A DNA stretch of 64,000 nt from Planctomycetota bacterium. Lineage in GTDB: Bacteria; Planctomycetota; UBA1135; UBA2386. The notes beneath the pieces are model-generated. The model was not told the DNA's origin. It saw nothing but the letters and a program-made list of their open reading frames with translations, and made no database searches. This document shows positions 9,558 to 18,024 of the stretch, piece by piece (position 1 is the first letter of the stretch; each line of letters opens with the position of its first letter). The translations under genes and the position numbers were made by a program. Location: assembly GCA_020638735.1 (NCBI GenBank), contig JACKHZ010000009.1, forward strand, positions 186,001-250,000, written 5' to 3'.

Positions 9558-11528
9558 ATGCCGCCCCCTTCCTCCGCTGCCCGCGAACGGGAGTCCGCGC
9601 GCGACCCGCGCACCATCGCGACGCGCGTGCTCAGCGGCGCACTGCTCGTGCTGCTGACGGCGATCTGGTGGTGGTCGTCGGCAGGCGACGAGGAGCCGCA
9701 GGCGCCGACGCCCGCCGTCATCGACGCGCGACCGAGCCCGCCGACGGCACCGGAGCAGGGCGCGGGCGTCGAACGCACGATGCTGGCCGAAGAGCCGCCG
9801 CGCGCCCCCGAGCCGACGTCACCCCCTCCGCCCGACGTCGACCTCGACCACGCGTGGCAGCACCAGCTCGCGCTGCGCTTCGTCGATCGCTACGGCCTGC
9901 CGGTGCCCGACGCGACCGCCTACGTGGCGCCGCCGGGCTGCGCGCTGGCGCGCTGGCCGGACCCCACCGACGCCCGCGGCGAGCTGATCATCACCTTCGC
10001 GGCGAAGCAGCGCACGGTGCAGCTGTCGCTCACCGCCATGGCCTGGGGCGAGACCCAGGCCGTGCAGCGCTTCGAGTGCGACGCCGAACACCCGGCAGAG
10101 CGCACGCTCGTGCTGCGCGGCAAGGCGCAGACGCAGGACGCTCTCGAGCACGTTCGTCGCCGCGATCTACGCGACCTGCAGCGCGACGCGAGCCGCGTGC
10201 AGGAAGACAGCCGCAGGAGCGACCGTGCGTCGCGCGACGAGCTCGACATCCTGTGCGGGCGCTCGCAGTTCTTGTTCCGCATGTTCGAGTGCGTGATGTG
10301 CCACGACCAGAGCCGCCTGCAGCGTCACGCGGCGCTGGCACAGGCACCGACCGCGGCGACGCAACTGCACCCACACGCGCGCTTCTGGGAGCCGGTGGCG
10401 ACCGTCGGCGCGCTCGAGCTGGCGATGCAGCGTGAGCGACGACCGCCTGAGCCGGAAGCCGAAGCGGCAGCCCGGCAGCGACGCCTGCCGCCGCGCGGCA
10501 CGCAGCTGTGGGGCTCGGTGCGCGACGCCCGCGGCAAACCGGCCGCCGACCAGCCGGTGGTCGCACTCGCCGCCGACGGCGCGGTGCTGCACCGCACGCT
10601 GACCGATGCGCGCGGGCGCTACCGGATCGACGGCCTGCAGCCTGGCCCCGTGCGGCTGGCCGCCGGCGGCGCCGAGCAGGGCCGCACCGAGACGGTGCTG
10701 GAGATCGCCGGCGAACGGCAGTCGTGGGACTGCCGCCTCGAGCTGCAGAGCGTCGTGCGCGGCGTCGTGCGCGACCCACAGGGCCAGCCGCTGGTCGGCT
10801 GGCTGGTCGAGTTCGAGCGCGACGACGGCCGCCACGCGGACCTGACCGCGACCGACGCCGACGGGCGCTTCCTGTTCCCCGACGCGTTCGGACAGGGCAC
10901 CTGCCGGCTCTGGCGCGGCGACGGCAGCGACGCGTTGCCAGTGCGCTACGGCGCCGTGGCGCTGCCGGACTCGACGCCGCTCCCGTTCGACCTGGCCGCG
11001 GGTGTGCCGGTGCGCGCGCGGCTGCGCGTCAGCCCGCTGCTGCCGCCGCGGTACGGTCGCGCGACGGTCGACGTGCGGGTCACCCAGCTCGAGACCGGCT
11101 GCAGCGCGCCGATGCCGCCGCTGAACGTCGACGACGCGTTCGAGATCGAAGGCCTGCCCCCGGGCCCCTACCTGGTCGAGTTCGGCGTGCCGGTGCTGGG
11201 CATCGTCGAGACCGGACCGGTGCACGTCGACGGTCGCGGCCTGTGGGACCTCGGCCGCATCTCGCTCGCGGCGCCGGGCCGCGTGCACGTCGTGCCGGCG
11301 ACCGGCGAGCCGTCGCCGCTCGACGGCGAGTTCGCCTTCTACCACCGCACCGACGCCTTCGACGTGCGGGCGACGACCCGGCAGCTGTCCGACGATCTGC
11401 ACGAGATCCGCGCCGGCCACCACCTGCTGCTGTGGCGCGCCGACGGCGTCGTGCGCGCCGTCGAGTTCGACGTGCAGGCCGGCATCACGACGACGCTGCG
11501 CGTGCCGACGTGGCGCGGGGTGCGCTGA
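9558..11528 (+). CDS. Membrane-anchored protein with carboxypeptidase-regulatory-like domains
   Basis: 656 residues. A transmembrane segment at about 23-37 (LSGALLVLLTAIWWW) is followed by a Pro-rich linker. A charged helical region (about 195-245) contains one CVMCH motif. At least two beta-sandwich carboxypeptidase regulatory-like domains follow (GSVRDARGKPAADQPVV and GVVRDPQGQPLVGW), each with DARGRY/DADGRF signatures. Such domains are usually extracellular. A TATGTT box (9543-9548) ends 9 nt before the ATG. The architecture resembles the C-terminal half of the sigma-factor fusion at 43551, and here it sits just downstream of a separate sigma/membrane-protein pair. Function unknown. Confidence 0.65.
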   Translation: MPPPSSAARERESARDPRTIATRVLSGALLVLLTAIWWWSSAGDEEPQAPTPAVIDARPSPPTAPEQGAGVERTMLAEEPPRAPEPTSPPPPDVDLDHAWQHQLALRFVDRYGLPVPDATAYVAPPGCALARWPDPTDARGELIITFAAKQRTVQLSLTAMAWGETQAVQRFECDAEHPAERTLVLRGKAQTQDALEHVRRRDLRDLQRDASRVQEDSRRSDRASRDELDILCGRSQFLFRMFECVMCHDQSRLQRHAALAQAPTAATQLHPHARFWEPVATVGALELAMQRERRPPEPEAEAAARQRRLPPRGTQLWGSVRDARGKPAADQPVVALAADGAVLHRTLTDARGRYRIDGLQPGPVRLAAGGAEQGRTETVLEIAGERQSWDCRLELQSVVRGVVRDPQGQPLVGWLVEFERDDGRHADLTATDADGRFLFPDAFGQGTCRLWRGDGSDALPVRYGAVALPDSTPLPFDLAAGVPVRARLRVSPLLPPRYGRATVDVRVTQLETGCSAPMPPLNVDDAFEIEGLPPGPYLVEFGVPVLGIVETGPVHVDGRGLWDLGRISLAAPGRVHVVPATGEPSPLDGEFAFYHRTDAFDVRATTRQLSDDLHEIRAGHHLLLWRADGVVRAVEFDVQAGITTTLRVPTWRGVR

Positions 11529-11534
11529 ACCCGG

Positions 11535-12230
11535 TCAGCAGATCGGCAGGGTGCGCTCCTCGGCGAAGCTGTAGTAGCCGGCGTCGCCGACGACGAGGTG
11601 ATCGAGCACCTCGATGCCGAGCAGCGCGCCAGCCGCGCGCAGCCGCTCGGTGACGCGACGATCGGCGTCGCTCGGCGCCGGATCGCCGGACGGGTGGTTG
11701 TGCGCGACGACGATCGCCGCGGCGCCGTCGCGGATCGCCGCCGAGAACACCTCGCGCGGATGCACCGGCGCCTCGGCGATGCCGCCGGTCGACACCACGT
11801 GCAGCGCCAACAGCCGGTGTCGCACGTCGAGCAGCACGGCGAAGAAGTTCTCCCGGCGGGTGCCGCGCGCCGTGTCGCGCACGACCCGCGCGACGTCGCC
11901 GCCGTGGCGCACCTGCGTGCCCGGCCGGAAGCTCGCCTCGCCGAGCCGCCGCGCCAGGCCGAAGGCAGCCCCGAGCGCCGCCGCGCGCACCGGTCCGATG
12001 CCCTGCGCCGCGACCTCGCGCACCGTGCTCGCTGCCAGCCCCGGCAGGCCGCCGAAGCGACGCAGCAGCTGCTGCGCGAGCACCTCGGCGGGCGCGCCGC
12101 GCGTGCCGGTGCGCAGCACCAACGCGACGCACTCCGCGTCGCTCAACCGCGCCTCGCCGAGCTGCAGGATGCGCTCGCGCGGCCCGTGCCGCAGCTCGCC
12201 CATCGCCTCGTTCTGCCGACCTTCTCGCAT
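11535..12230 (-). CDS. radC: RadC-family JAMM-domain protein
   Basis: 231 residues. The N-terminal UPF0758/helix-hairpin-helix part contains LSDAECVALVLRTGT. The C-terminal JAMM zinc-hydrolase motif HNHPSGDPAPSDAD supplies His177, His179 and Asp190 with the canonical HxHx10D spacing. The family is widespread and, despite its name, its role in DNA repair is unproven. GTG 12233 and ATG 12230 are adjacent start choices; ATG is used. It is convergent with the gene ending at 11528. Confidence 0.93.
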   Translation of the reverse strand: MREGRQNEAMGELRHGPRERILQLGEARLSDAECVALVLRTGTRGAPAEVLAQQLLRRFGGLPGLAASTVREVAAQGIGPVRAAALGAAFGLARRLGEASFRPGTQVRHGGDVARVVRDTARGTRRENFFAVLLDVRHRLLALHVVSTGGIAEAPVHPREVFSAAIRDGAAAIVVAHNHPSGDPAPSDADRRVTERLRAAGALLGIEVLDHLVVGDAGYYSFAEERTLPIC

Positions 12231-12297
12231 CACCGGGACAGTGGCAGGAATCGCGCGCCGGTTGCAGCGAACGACGACGATCCCGGCGCACGGGGGC

Positions 12298-13902
12298 TCA
12301 GTGGCTCTTCATCCAGGCGGCGACCTCGACCGCCTGGGCCCGCAGGCGGTCGCGCAGCGCGCCCGACGGCAGCAGCTCGGCGGCGACCTCGGCGTCGTGC
12401 GGCCTGCCGCAGCGCAGCGCCACGCCGATCGCGGCTTCGAGCAGCGGGACGCGGGCGGCGTCGTCGAGCAGCGGGTCGAAGTCCACCAGCCCGGCGACGA
12501 ACTCGTAGAGGTCCGGATCGACGCGCCTCAACTCCCACCGCGTGTGGCCGTGGGTCGTCTCGCCGCCCGGCCGCTTGCCGAGGCTGACGAACGCCTCGAC
12601 CCCCTGGCCGAAGTACTCCGCCTCGTTGGTCGCCGCGTAGTAGTCGAGACAGCGCCCATCGGCGACCGCGCGGTCGTAGAGGGCGCGGATCCTGGCCTTC
12701 TGCACCGGCGTGAACGCGTAGTAGTGCATCTGGTGCGCGACCTCGTGGGCGAAGGTGTCGAAGCCGAACGTCACCGCGTCGTCGAGCGCCTCGATGCCGG
12801 TCGCCGCGCGCAGACCGCCGACGCCGCGCACGTCGTCCCACACCCGACCGTCGAAAGTCCGTCGACCGCGCAGGTTCTTGCGCGCATCGGCGTCGGTGGT
12901 CCGCTCCAGCTCCTGCAGCAGGTCGTGCCGTCCGCCGACCGCGACCAGCTTCGCGAGTCGTGAGCCGAACAGCGCCGCGGTGCGATCGACGACCGCGCGC
13001 CGCTCGGGGCCGAGCAGCTCGTATCCGGGCACGAAGCGCTGGACCGGCAGCGCGGAGACGTCGGGTCGCGGCAACGCCGCCGCGAGCGCGAGGTAGGCCG
13101 GATCGTGCGCCGCCATGCTCGACGCCGTGCGCTGCGCGAACAGCGTCTCGCCGAGCAGGCGATGGGCGATCGGGTGACCTGGCTGCTCGCGCAGGGCGCG
13201 CAGCAGCAGCGCGATCGCCTCGTCGTGCCGGCCGGCTGCCAACGCCGTCACCGCGCGGCGCAGCTCGCCGGGCACCCCCACCACGACCGGCCCCAGCAGC
13301 CCGGAGCCGAGCCGCAGGTGGGCCTCCGCGTTGCGCTGGTCGAGCGCCACGACGCGCTGGTAGACGTCCGCCGCCTCGTGCACGCGCTGCACGCGGAACA
13401 ACGCCGAGCCCTTCGCTGCCAGCAGCTCGGCGGTCGCGCGCGGCGCGCGATCGACGAAGCGCTCGGCCCGGGTGACCGCGTCGTCGAACTGCCGCGCCTT
13501 GATCAGGGCCCGCACCAGGAGCGCCATCGCGTCCTGCCGCACCGGCGCCGCGCCGAGCGCGCCCTCGCCGAGCTGCACCGCCTGCGCGCTGCGGCCGAGC
13601 ATCAGCTGGGCGCGGCCGAGGCCGAGGTCGCGGTCGACGAGCAGTTCGGGCGCGACGACCTCGAGGAAGGCGCGCCACGCGCCGAGCGGATCCTCGACGT
13701 CGAGCAGCCCTGCGCCGCGCTCGAGCCACTCGCCGGGCCCCGGCCCGACGCTGCCCGCCGCGACCGTCTCGCCACCGGGCACCGGGGCGTGCGCGACGGG
13801 GTCCTGCTGCGCGCCGAGGGCGGCCACCAGCAGCGCGGAGACCACCGACACCCACAACGCTCGGGCGGGGCGCAGGGGATCGGCTCGGCGTCTCGGGTCC
13901 AT
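12298..13902 (-). CDS. Exported TPR metallopeptidase resembling anthrax lethal-factor-type gluzincins
   Basis: 534 residues with a signal peptide ending about residue 31. Residues 60-260 are helical TPR-like repeats. The catalytic region has HEVAHQMH (His386, Glu387, His390) and downstream ATNEAEYFGQGVEAF (Glu427/Glu429), a zinc gluzincin arrangement like the ATLF/M34 family. This predicts a zinc endopeptidase outside the cytoplasm; the substrate is unknown. ATG 13902 is chosen because it directly precedes the signal sequence; a GTG at 13938 is an in-frame alternative. It is divergent from the GH76 gene, 154 bp away. Confidence 0.75.
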   Translation of the reverse strand: MDPRRRADPLRPARALWVSVVSALLVAALGAQQDPVAHAPVPGGETVAAGSVGPGPGEWLERGAGLLDVEDPLGAWRAFLEVVAPELLVDRDLGLGRAQLMLGRSAQAVQLGEGALGAAPVRQDAMALLVRALIKARQFDDAVTRAERFVDRAPRATAELLAAKGSALFRVQRVHEAADVYQRVVALDQRNAEAHLRLGSGLLGPVVVGVPGELRRAVTALAAGRHDEAIALLLRALREQPGHPIAHRLLGETLFAQRTASSMAAHDPAYLALAAALPRPDVSALPVQRFVPGYELLGPERRAVVDRTAALFGSRLAKLVAVGGRHDLLQELERTTDADARKNLRGRRTFDGRVWDDVRGVGGLRAATGIEALDDAVTFGFDTFAHEVAHQMHYYAFTPVQKARIRALYDRAVADGRCLDYYAATNEAEYFGQGVEAFVSLGKRPGGETTHGHTRWELRRVDPDLYEFVAGLVDFDPLLDDAARVPLLEAAIGVALRCGRPHDAEVAAELLPSGALRDRLRAQAVEVAAWMKSH

Positions 13903-14056
13903 GTCGGCGGGTGCTGCGGCCCGCGCGAACGGTGCCACCGACGGCTCTTCGGCACGCCTGCCCGATCGCCTTGGGCGCGCGTCGCGGCGGCCTCGAACGG
14001 CCGCTGCGACGGCGGGTTCGCGGCCGCGGTTGTGCCGCAGCGCGACGCGTGCTCCG

Positions 14057-15253
14057 ATGCCGTCCGTGCAAGATCCGACCGCGTCCTTGGACCTGAGGCG
14101 TCGCGTCGCCGCCGCGGCGGTCGGCGTCGTGGTCAGCGCGGCGGTCCTCGCGCAACAGGCTCAGCCTCCTGCAGCGCCGCCGGCAGGGCCGCCGGCAGCG
14201 GTGCAGGCTGCGGCGGCGCAGCGCGGCCTGCTGGAGTTCTGGGACGAACGCAGCCACCTGTTCCGCCGCAGCAGCGCCGTCGACGCCGACCAGGGACGGC
14301 CGTTCGACTACTGGTGGCAGGCCCACGCGATCGACGCGCTGGTGGACGCCTTCGAGCGCACGCGGGACCGCCGCCACCTGCAGCGCGCGCGCGAGCTGTG
14401 GCGCGGCGTGGTGGCGAAGAACGGCGGCCCGACCAACGACTACTACGACGACATGCTGTGGATGGCGTTGGCGCTCGACCGGCTCGCGGCTGCGGTGACG
14501 GCCGAGCAGCGCCGGGCGCTGCGCCGCGACGTCGCGACGCTGTGGCGGGACGTGCGCGGCGGCTGGAACGACCAGCAGGGCGGCGGCATCGCCTGGCGCA
14601 AGTCGCAGCGCGACTACAAGAACACGCCGGCCAACGCGCCGGCGGTGATCCTCGGCGCGCGGCTGGCCCGCGGCGGCGGTGACGCCGACGACCTCGACTT
14701 CGCCCGGAGGGTCTACGACTGGCTCGACGCGCACCTCGTCGACCCCGAGACCGGCTTCGTCTGGGACGGCGTCAACCGACGCGGCGACGGCCGCGTCGAC
14801 CGCGATTGGGCGTTCACCTACAACCAGGGCCTGCGCATCGGTGCCGCGGTCGAGCTGTTCCGCAGCAGCGGCGAACAGCGCTTCCTCGACGACGCACGGC
14901 GCACCTTTGCCGCGACCACCGCGCGCCTGTGCGACGAACGCGGCGTGCTGAAGGAGCACGGCAACGGCGACGGCGCGCTGTTCAAGGGCGTGCTGCTGCG
15001 CTATGTCGGCGAATGGCTGACCGTCGACGCCGAAGCGGCGGGCGCAGGCGCGCCCGAGTTCGTGCAGCGCCAGACCGAGGCGCTGTGGTCGCAGCTGCCG
15101 GCGACGGCCCGCGACGGCTCGGCGCCGCTGCTGTTCGGCCCCGACTGGCGGCAGGCGAGCGAAGGCGCGGTCGAACTCGCGGCGCAGCTCAGCGCGGTGA
15201 TGCTGTTCGAGCAGGCGGCCCGGCTGGCAGCGCCGCCGCGCGGCACGCGCTGA
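14057..15253 (+). CDS. Exported glycoside hydrolase family 76-like enzyme
   Basis: 398 residues with a signal peptide (about 14-33). The NDYYDDMLWMALAL segment carries the adjacent Asp131-Asp132 pair that forms the catalytic dyad of GH76 alpha-1,6-mannanases. GIAWRKSQRDYKNTPANAPA and the WAFTYNQG motif are also family hallmarks of the (alpha/alpha)6 barrel. Predicted role: hydrolysis of alpha-mannan or a related polysaccharide outside the cell. It stands alone, between a divergent metallopeptidase gene and a convergent SH3 gene, not in a polysaccharide-utilisation locus. Confidence 0.83.
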   Translation: MPSVQDPTASLDLRRRVAAAAVGVVVSAAVLAQQAQPPAAPPAGPPAAVQAAAAQRGLLEFWDERSHLFRRSSAVDADQGRPFDYWWQAHAIDALVDAFERTRDRRHLQRARELWRGVVAKNGGPTNDYYDDMLWMALALDRLAAAVTAEQRRALRRDVATLWRDVRGGWNDQQGGGIAWRKSQRDYKNTPANAPAVILGARLARGGGDADDLDFARRVYDWLDAHLVDPETGFVWDGVNRRGDGRVDRDWAFTYNQGLRIGAAVELFRSSGEQRFLDDARRTFAATTARLCDERGVLKEHGNGDGALFKGVLLRYVGEWLTVDAEAAGAGAPEFVQRQTEALWSQLPATARDGSAPLLFGPDWRQASEGAVELAAQLSAVMLFEQAARLAAPPRGTR

Positions 15254-15274
15254 ACACCGGGCCGCCCGCGACCG

Positions 15275-16438
15275 TCAGCGACTCGACGAGCTGAGCACCT
15301 CGAGGCGCTCGACGTCCAGCTGGCTCAGCGCGTCGCCCGGCGGCTGCCGCCGCGGACCGATGACGCCGACCTCACGACCGACGAACAGCGCCAGGTCGTA
15401 GCGGTAGGTGTTGCAGGTCAAGACGTGCTGCCGACGGCCGCCCTTCTCCAGGTAGAAGACGCCCGGACCCGCCAGGCGGCTCTCGTAGCGCAGCCAGCCG
15501 ATCGAATCGAAGCGCTCGAGGCGGTCCTTCGACTGCACCGGCGCCGGCTGCGGCTCGATCACCGGCTCGTCCTTCGAGAAGTTCATCGCGTCGACGATCC
15601 ACTTCTGCGTGTCGATGCGCTTCGCCAGCGCGGCCAGCGCCGGCTTGGCGGCGCTCTTGTCGACGAGGGTCGCGTCGAGCTTGGCGATCGCGCCCTTCAG
15701 CGGCTCGAGCTGCTGGTCCTTGGCCGGCTTCGCCAGCTCCTTGGCGAACGCGTCCTCGACCACCTTGACGGCTTCGAGGTCGGCGCGGTCCTGCTGCTGC
15801 TGCGCGCGCTCGGCGGCGATCGCGTCGAGCCGCGCCTGGCCTTCGCCGCGCTGCGCCTGCTCGAACGCGGCCCAGCGGGCCTGAACCGCCGGATCGCTGC
15901 CGTCCAGCTCCTGCACCTCGGCGGCGGCGACCCAGGCGTCGACGCCCGGCACCCGCGCCTTGAACCAGTCCTCGTGCTCGCCCACCACCAGCACCGGCGT
16001 GCCGTCGGGCAGCTGCGCCACCGGCGCCTCCGTCGTGCGCGGGCGATAGCGGAACGCCACCTTCGTGCCCTTGGTCGCGACCGTGCCGTCGTCGGCGACG
16101 GAGCAGAAGCGCTGCGACACGTAGCCGACCGGGCCGACCGGCAGGATCACGCAGCGGAAGCCGTTCTCGGTGCGCCCGAGCTGCACGATCTGGTCCTTCT
16201 TCAGCACGTCCTCGAACACCGGCGGCGCCTGCACGGCGCCCGACCAGCAGCGCAGCGGCGCCTCGTCGACGACGATCTTGCCGAACACCGGCGCCGCCGC
16301 CGGAGCGGCGGCCGGTTCCTGCGCCGCGGCGCGGGGCGCGACGAGGCTGGTGACGAGCAGCGTCAGCGTGGCGAACGGAACGAAGCGGCGCGGGCGCAGC
16401 GCGCCCCCGTGACCGCCCTGGACACGGTGGATGACCAT
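15275..16438 (-). CDS. Exported SH3b-domain protein
   Basis: 387 residues. A signal peptide ends at AAAQ (about residue 40). Two bacterial SH3-like domains follow (about 50-105 with GFRCVILPVGPVGYVS; about 125-175 with LPDGTPVLVVGEHEDWFKARV), then a long coiled-coil rich in Gln/Ala/Glu and a short C-terminal beta domain. SH3b pairs often bind peptidoglycan, but no enzyme domain is attached. ATG 16438 has a weak GAGGGA upstream and a plausible promoter at 16515-16543. An earlier in-frame ATG at 16513 lies inside that promoter and is rejected. Confidence 0.72.
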   Translation of the reverse strand: MVIHRVQGGHGGALRPRRFVPFATLTLLVTSLVAPRAAAQEPAAAPAAAPVFGKIVVDEAPLRCWSGAVQAPPVFEDVLKKDQIVQLGRTENGFRCVILPVGPVGYVSQRFCSVADDGTVATKGTKVAFRYRPRTTEAPVAQLPDGTPVLVVGEHEDWFKARVPGVDAWVAAAEVQELDGSDPAVQARWAAFEQAQRGEGQARLDAIAAERAQQQQDRADLEAVKVVEDAFAKELAKPAKDQQLEPLKGAIAKLDATLVDKSAAKPALAALAKRIDTQKWIVDAMNFSKDEPVIEPQPAPVQSKDRLERFDSIGWLRYESRLAGPGVFYLEKGGRRQHVLTCNTYRYDLALFVGREVGVIGPRRQPPGDALSQLDVERLEVLSSSSR

Positions 16439-16514
16439 GGGATCCCTCGGATTGACCGGGTGAGTGACCGGAAATGCAGCGAACGCGCGCCGTGACCGAC
16501 GACGCGCGGGCACG

Positions 16515-16543
16515 ATGCTACCGGATCCCGCGGCCGGAACGAA
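16515..16543 (-). promoter_or_regulatory. Candidate promoter for the SH3b gene
   Basis: On the minus strand TTCGTT (16538-16543) is followed after 17 nt by TAGCAT (16515-16520). The predicted leader is about 70 nt and ends with GAGGGA just before ATG 16438. Confidence 0.4.
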
Positions 16544-16626
16544 GCGCGAGGTTGGGCTTCGGCGCGCGCTCTCCGGCGGCGCAGTGGGTTCCGCCCGGGC
16601 CGCCAGCCGATAGCATGCCGAGACCC

Positions 16627-17121
16627 ATGCCGGTGACCCCGCGAAGCCCCCGCCGCCTGCTGCCGACCGCGGCGCTGCTCACCCCGCTGCTGCTCGGCAC
16701 GGCCTGCACGTTCTTCACCAGCACCGACCACGTGCTGGTGACCAGCGCGCCGCAGGGCGCCGCGATCGCGATCGACGGCTGTGACACCGGTCGCACGACG
16801 CCCGCGCGGCTGCTGATCGGCGGGCTCGCAGGCACCGACCACCAGATCACGCTGCAGAAGCCCGGCTACCGCCCGGCGACGCGCAAGGTCACCCAGTGGA
16901 CCGAAGGCTACACGTCGCAGTGGATCGACGGCGCCTACGAGATGGCGATGCCGCCGCTGCCGTTCCTGTGGACGTTCGGCGACGTGATGACGCCGTTCGG
17001 CGTGCGCGGCGCGATCCTGCCGGCCGAGCTCTACGTGCAGCTCGAGCGCGACGACGCGCCGCTGCTCGGCTTCGACCTGCTGGCGGCGCGCGCCGCCGCC
17101 GCCGCGGATCCGGCGAAGTGA
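16627..17121 (+). CDS. PEGA-domain protein, probable lipoprotein
   Basis: 164 residues. The leader ends in LLGTAC, a probable lipobox. A single PEGA domain follows (VTSAPQGAAIAIDG through the LQKPGYRPATRKV strand), a small surface beta fold found in lipoproteins and S-layer proteins. ATG 16615 is also in frame, but it sits inside a TAGCAT box (16611-16616); ATG 16627, 10 nt after the box, is preferred. Its stop overlaps the next gene by 4 bp (GTGA). Pairing with a heptose phosphatase is unexplained. Confidence 0.7.
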   Translation: MPVTPRSPRRLLPTAALLTPLLLGTACTFFTSTDHVLVTSAPQGAAIAIDGCDTGRTTPARLLIGGLAGTDHQITLQKPGYRPATRKVTQWTEGYTSQWIDGAYEMAMPPLPFLWTFGDVMTPFGVRGAILPAELYVQLERDDAPLLGFDLLAARAAAAADPAK

Positions 17122-17714
17122 CGCGCACCGCGTTCCTCGACCGCGACGGCACCCTGAACCGCGAGATCGGCTTCTTCGCCGACCCGCAGCGCCTCGAGCT
17201 GCTGCCGGGTGCGCGCGACGCGGTGCGCCGTCTGCACGCGGCCGGGTTCCGCGTCGTCGTCACCACCAACCAGAGCGGCGTCGCCCGCGGGCACCTCGAC
17301 GAGCGCCAACTGGCGGCGATCCACCGCCGGCTGCACGCGCAGCTCGACGGCATCCCGCTCGCCTACCTGCACTGCCCCCACCTGCCGCCGCGACAGCTCC
17401 CTGCGGACGAAGCGGCGCGCGCCGTGGCCGGCTACGTCGTCGACTGCGCGTGCCGCAAGCCGGGGGCAGGCCTGCTGCACGAGGCGGAGTCGCTGCTGGC
17501 GCCGTTCGGCGTGTCGCTGCGCAGCGCCAACGTCGTCGTCGGCGACAGCGCCCGCGACCTGCTGATGGCGCGCGGGCTGCCGTTCCAGAAGGTGCTCGTC
17601 GCGAGCGGCAAGCCGATCGACGAGCAGCGCGCGAAGCTCGCCGCGGCGGGCGCTCCGGCCGATCACGAGGCCGCGGACCTGCTCGCGGCCGTCGACTGGC
17701 TGCTCGAGCGCTGA
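17118..17714 (+). CDS. gmhB: D-glycero-D-manno-heptose-1,7-bisphosphate 7-phosphatase-like HAD enzyme
   Basis: 198 residues of the HisB-N/GmhB group of HAD phosphatases: nucleophile motif FLDRDGT (Asp8, Asp10), TTNQSG, the zinc-site CPH and CACRKP pattern, and GDSARDL. GmhB removes the C7 phosphate of heptose bisphosphate in ADP-heptose synthesis for LPS or S-layer glycans. GTG start overlaps the PEGA stop. No other heptose-pathway gene lies in this window, so the exact sugar substrate is inferred from the family. Confidence 0.85.
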   Translation: MTRTAFLDRDGTLNREIGFFADPQRLELLPGARDAVRRLHAAGFRVVVTTNQSGVARGHLDERQLAAIHRRLHAQLDGIPLAYLHCPHLPPRQLPADEAARAVAGYVVDCACRKPGAGLLHEAESLLAPFGVSLRSANVVVGDSARDLLMARGLPFQKVLVASGKPIDEQRAKLAAAGAPADHEAADLLAAVDWLLER

Positions 17715-17727
17715 ACGGGGAGCGGCG

Positions 17728-17991
17728 CTACTCCGGAGGGCGGCGGGCTGCCTTCAGCGACGTGTAGCAGGTCACGCAGCTGACCAGCGAGATGATGCCG
17801 AACACGACCAGGCCGCCGACCGAGCGGAAGAAGAACCAGCTGCCGAAGGCGAACCCGGCGCCGCCGGACGCGCCGGCGCAGCTCAGGTAGAAGCCGATCA
17901 GCCCGGGCGACCAGCGGGTGTGCTCCGTCTGCGCCTGCGGCGGCTTCGGCGGCGGAGTAGGAGCGCTGGGCGGTGTCGGCACGTCGGACAT
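17728..17991 (-). CDS. Small membrane protein with two helices
   Basis: 87 residues: a Pro-rich N-terminus (about 25 residues), then two hydrophobic helices separated by a short loop, with Cys pairs near the ends (SCVTCYTS). A TACGCT box (18001-18006) ends 9 nt before the ATG, supporting that this short frame is real. No family recognised. Confidence 0.6.
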   Translation of the reverse strand: MSDVPTPPSAPTPPPKPPQAQTEHTRWSPGLIGFYLSCAGASGGAGFAFGSWFFFRSVGGLVVFGIISLVSCVTCYTSLKAARRPPE

Positions 17992-18024
17992 CGGGCGAGC
18001 AGCGTACGCGCAGGCCGCAGCGGT

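Noticed and set aside
10255..10320. CVMCH (CXXCH heme-binding motif) in the protein at 9558-11528
   Set aside because: It is a single motif in a charged helical region with no distal Met/His ligand or cytochrome fold, so c-type cytochrome was not called.
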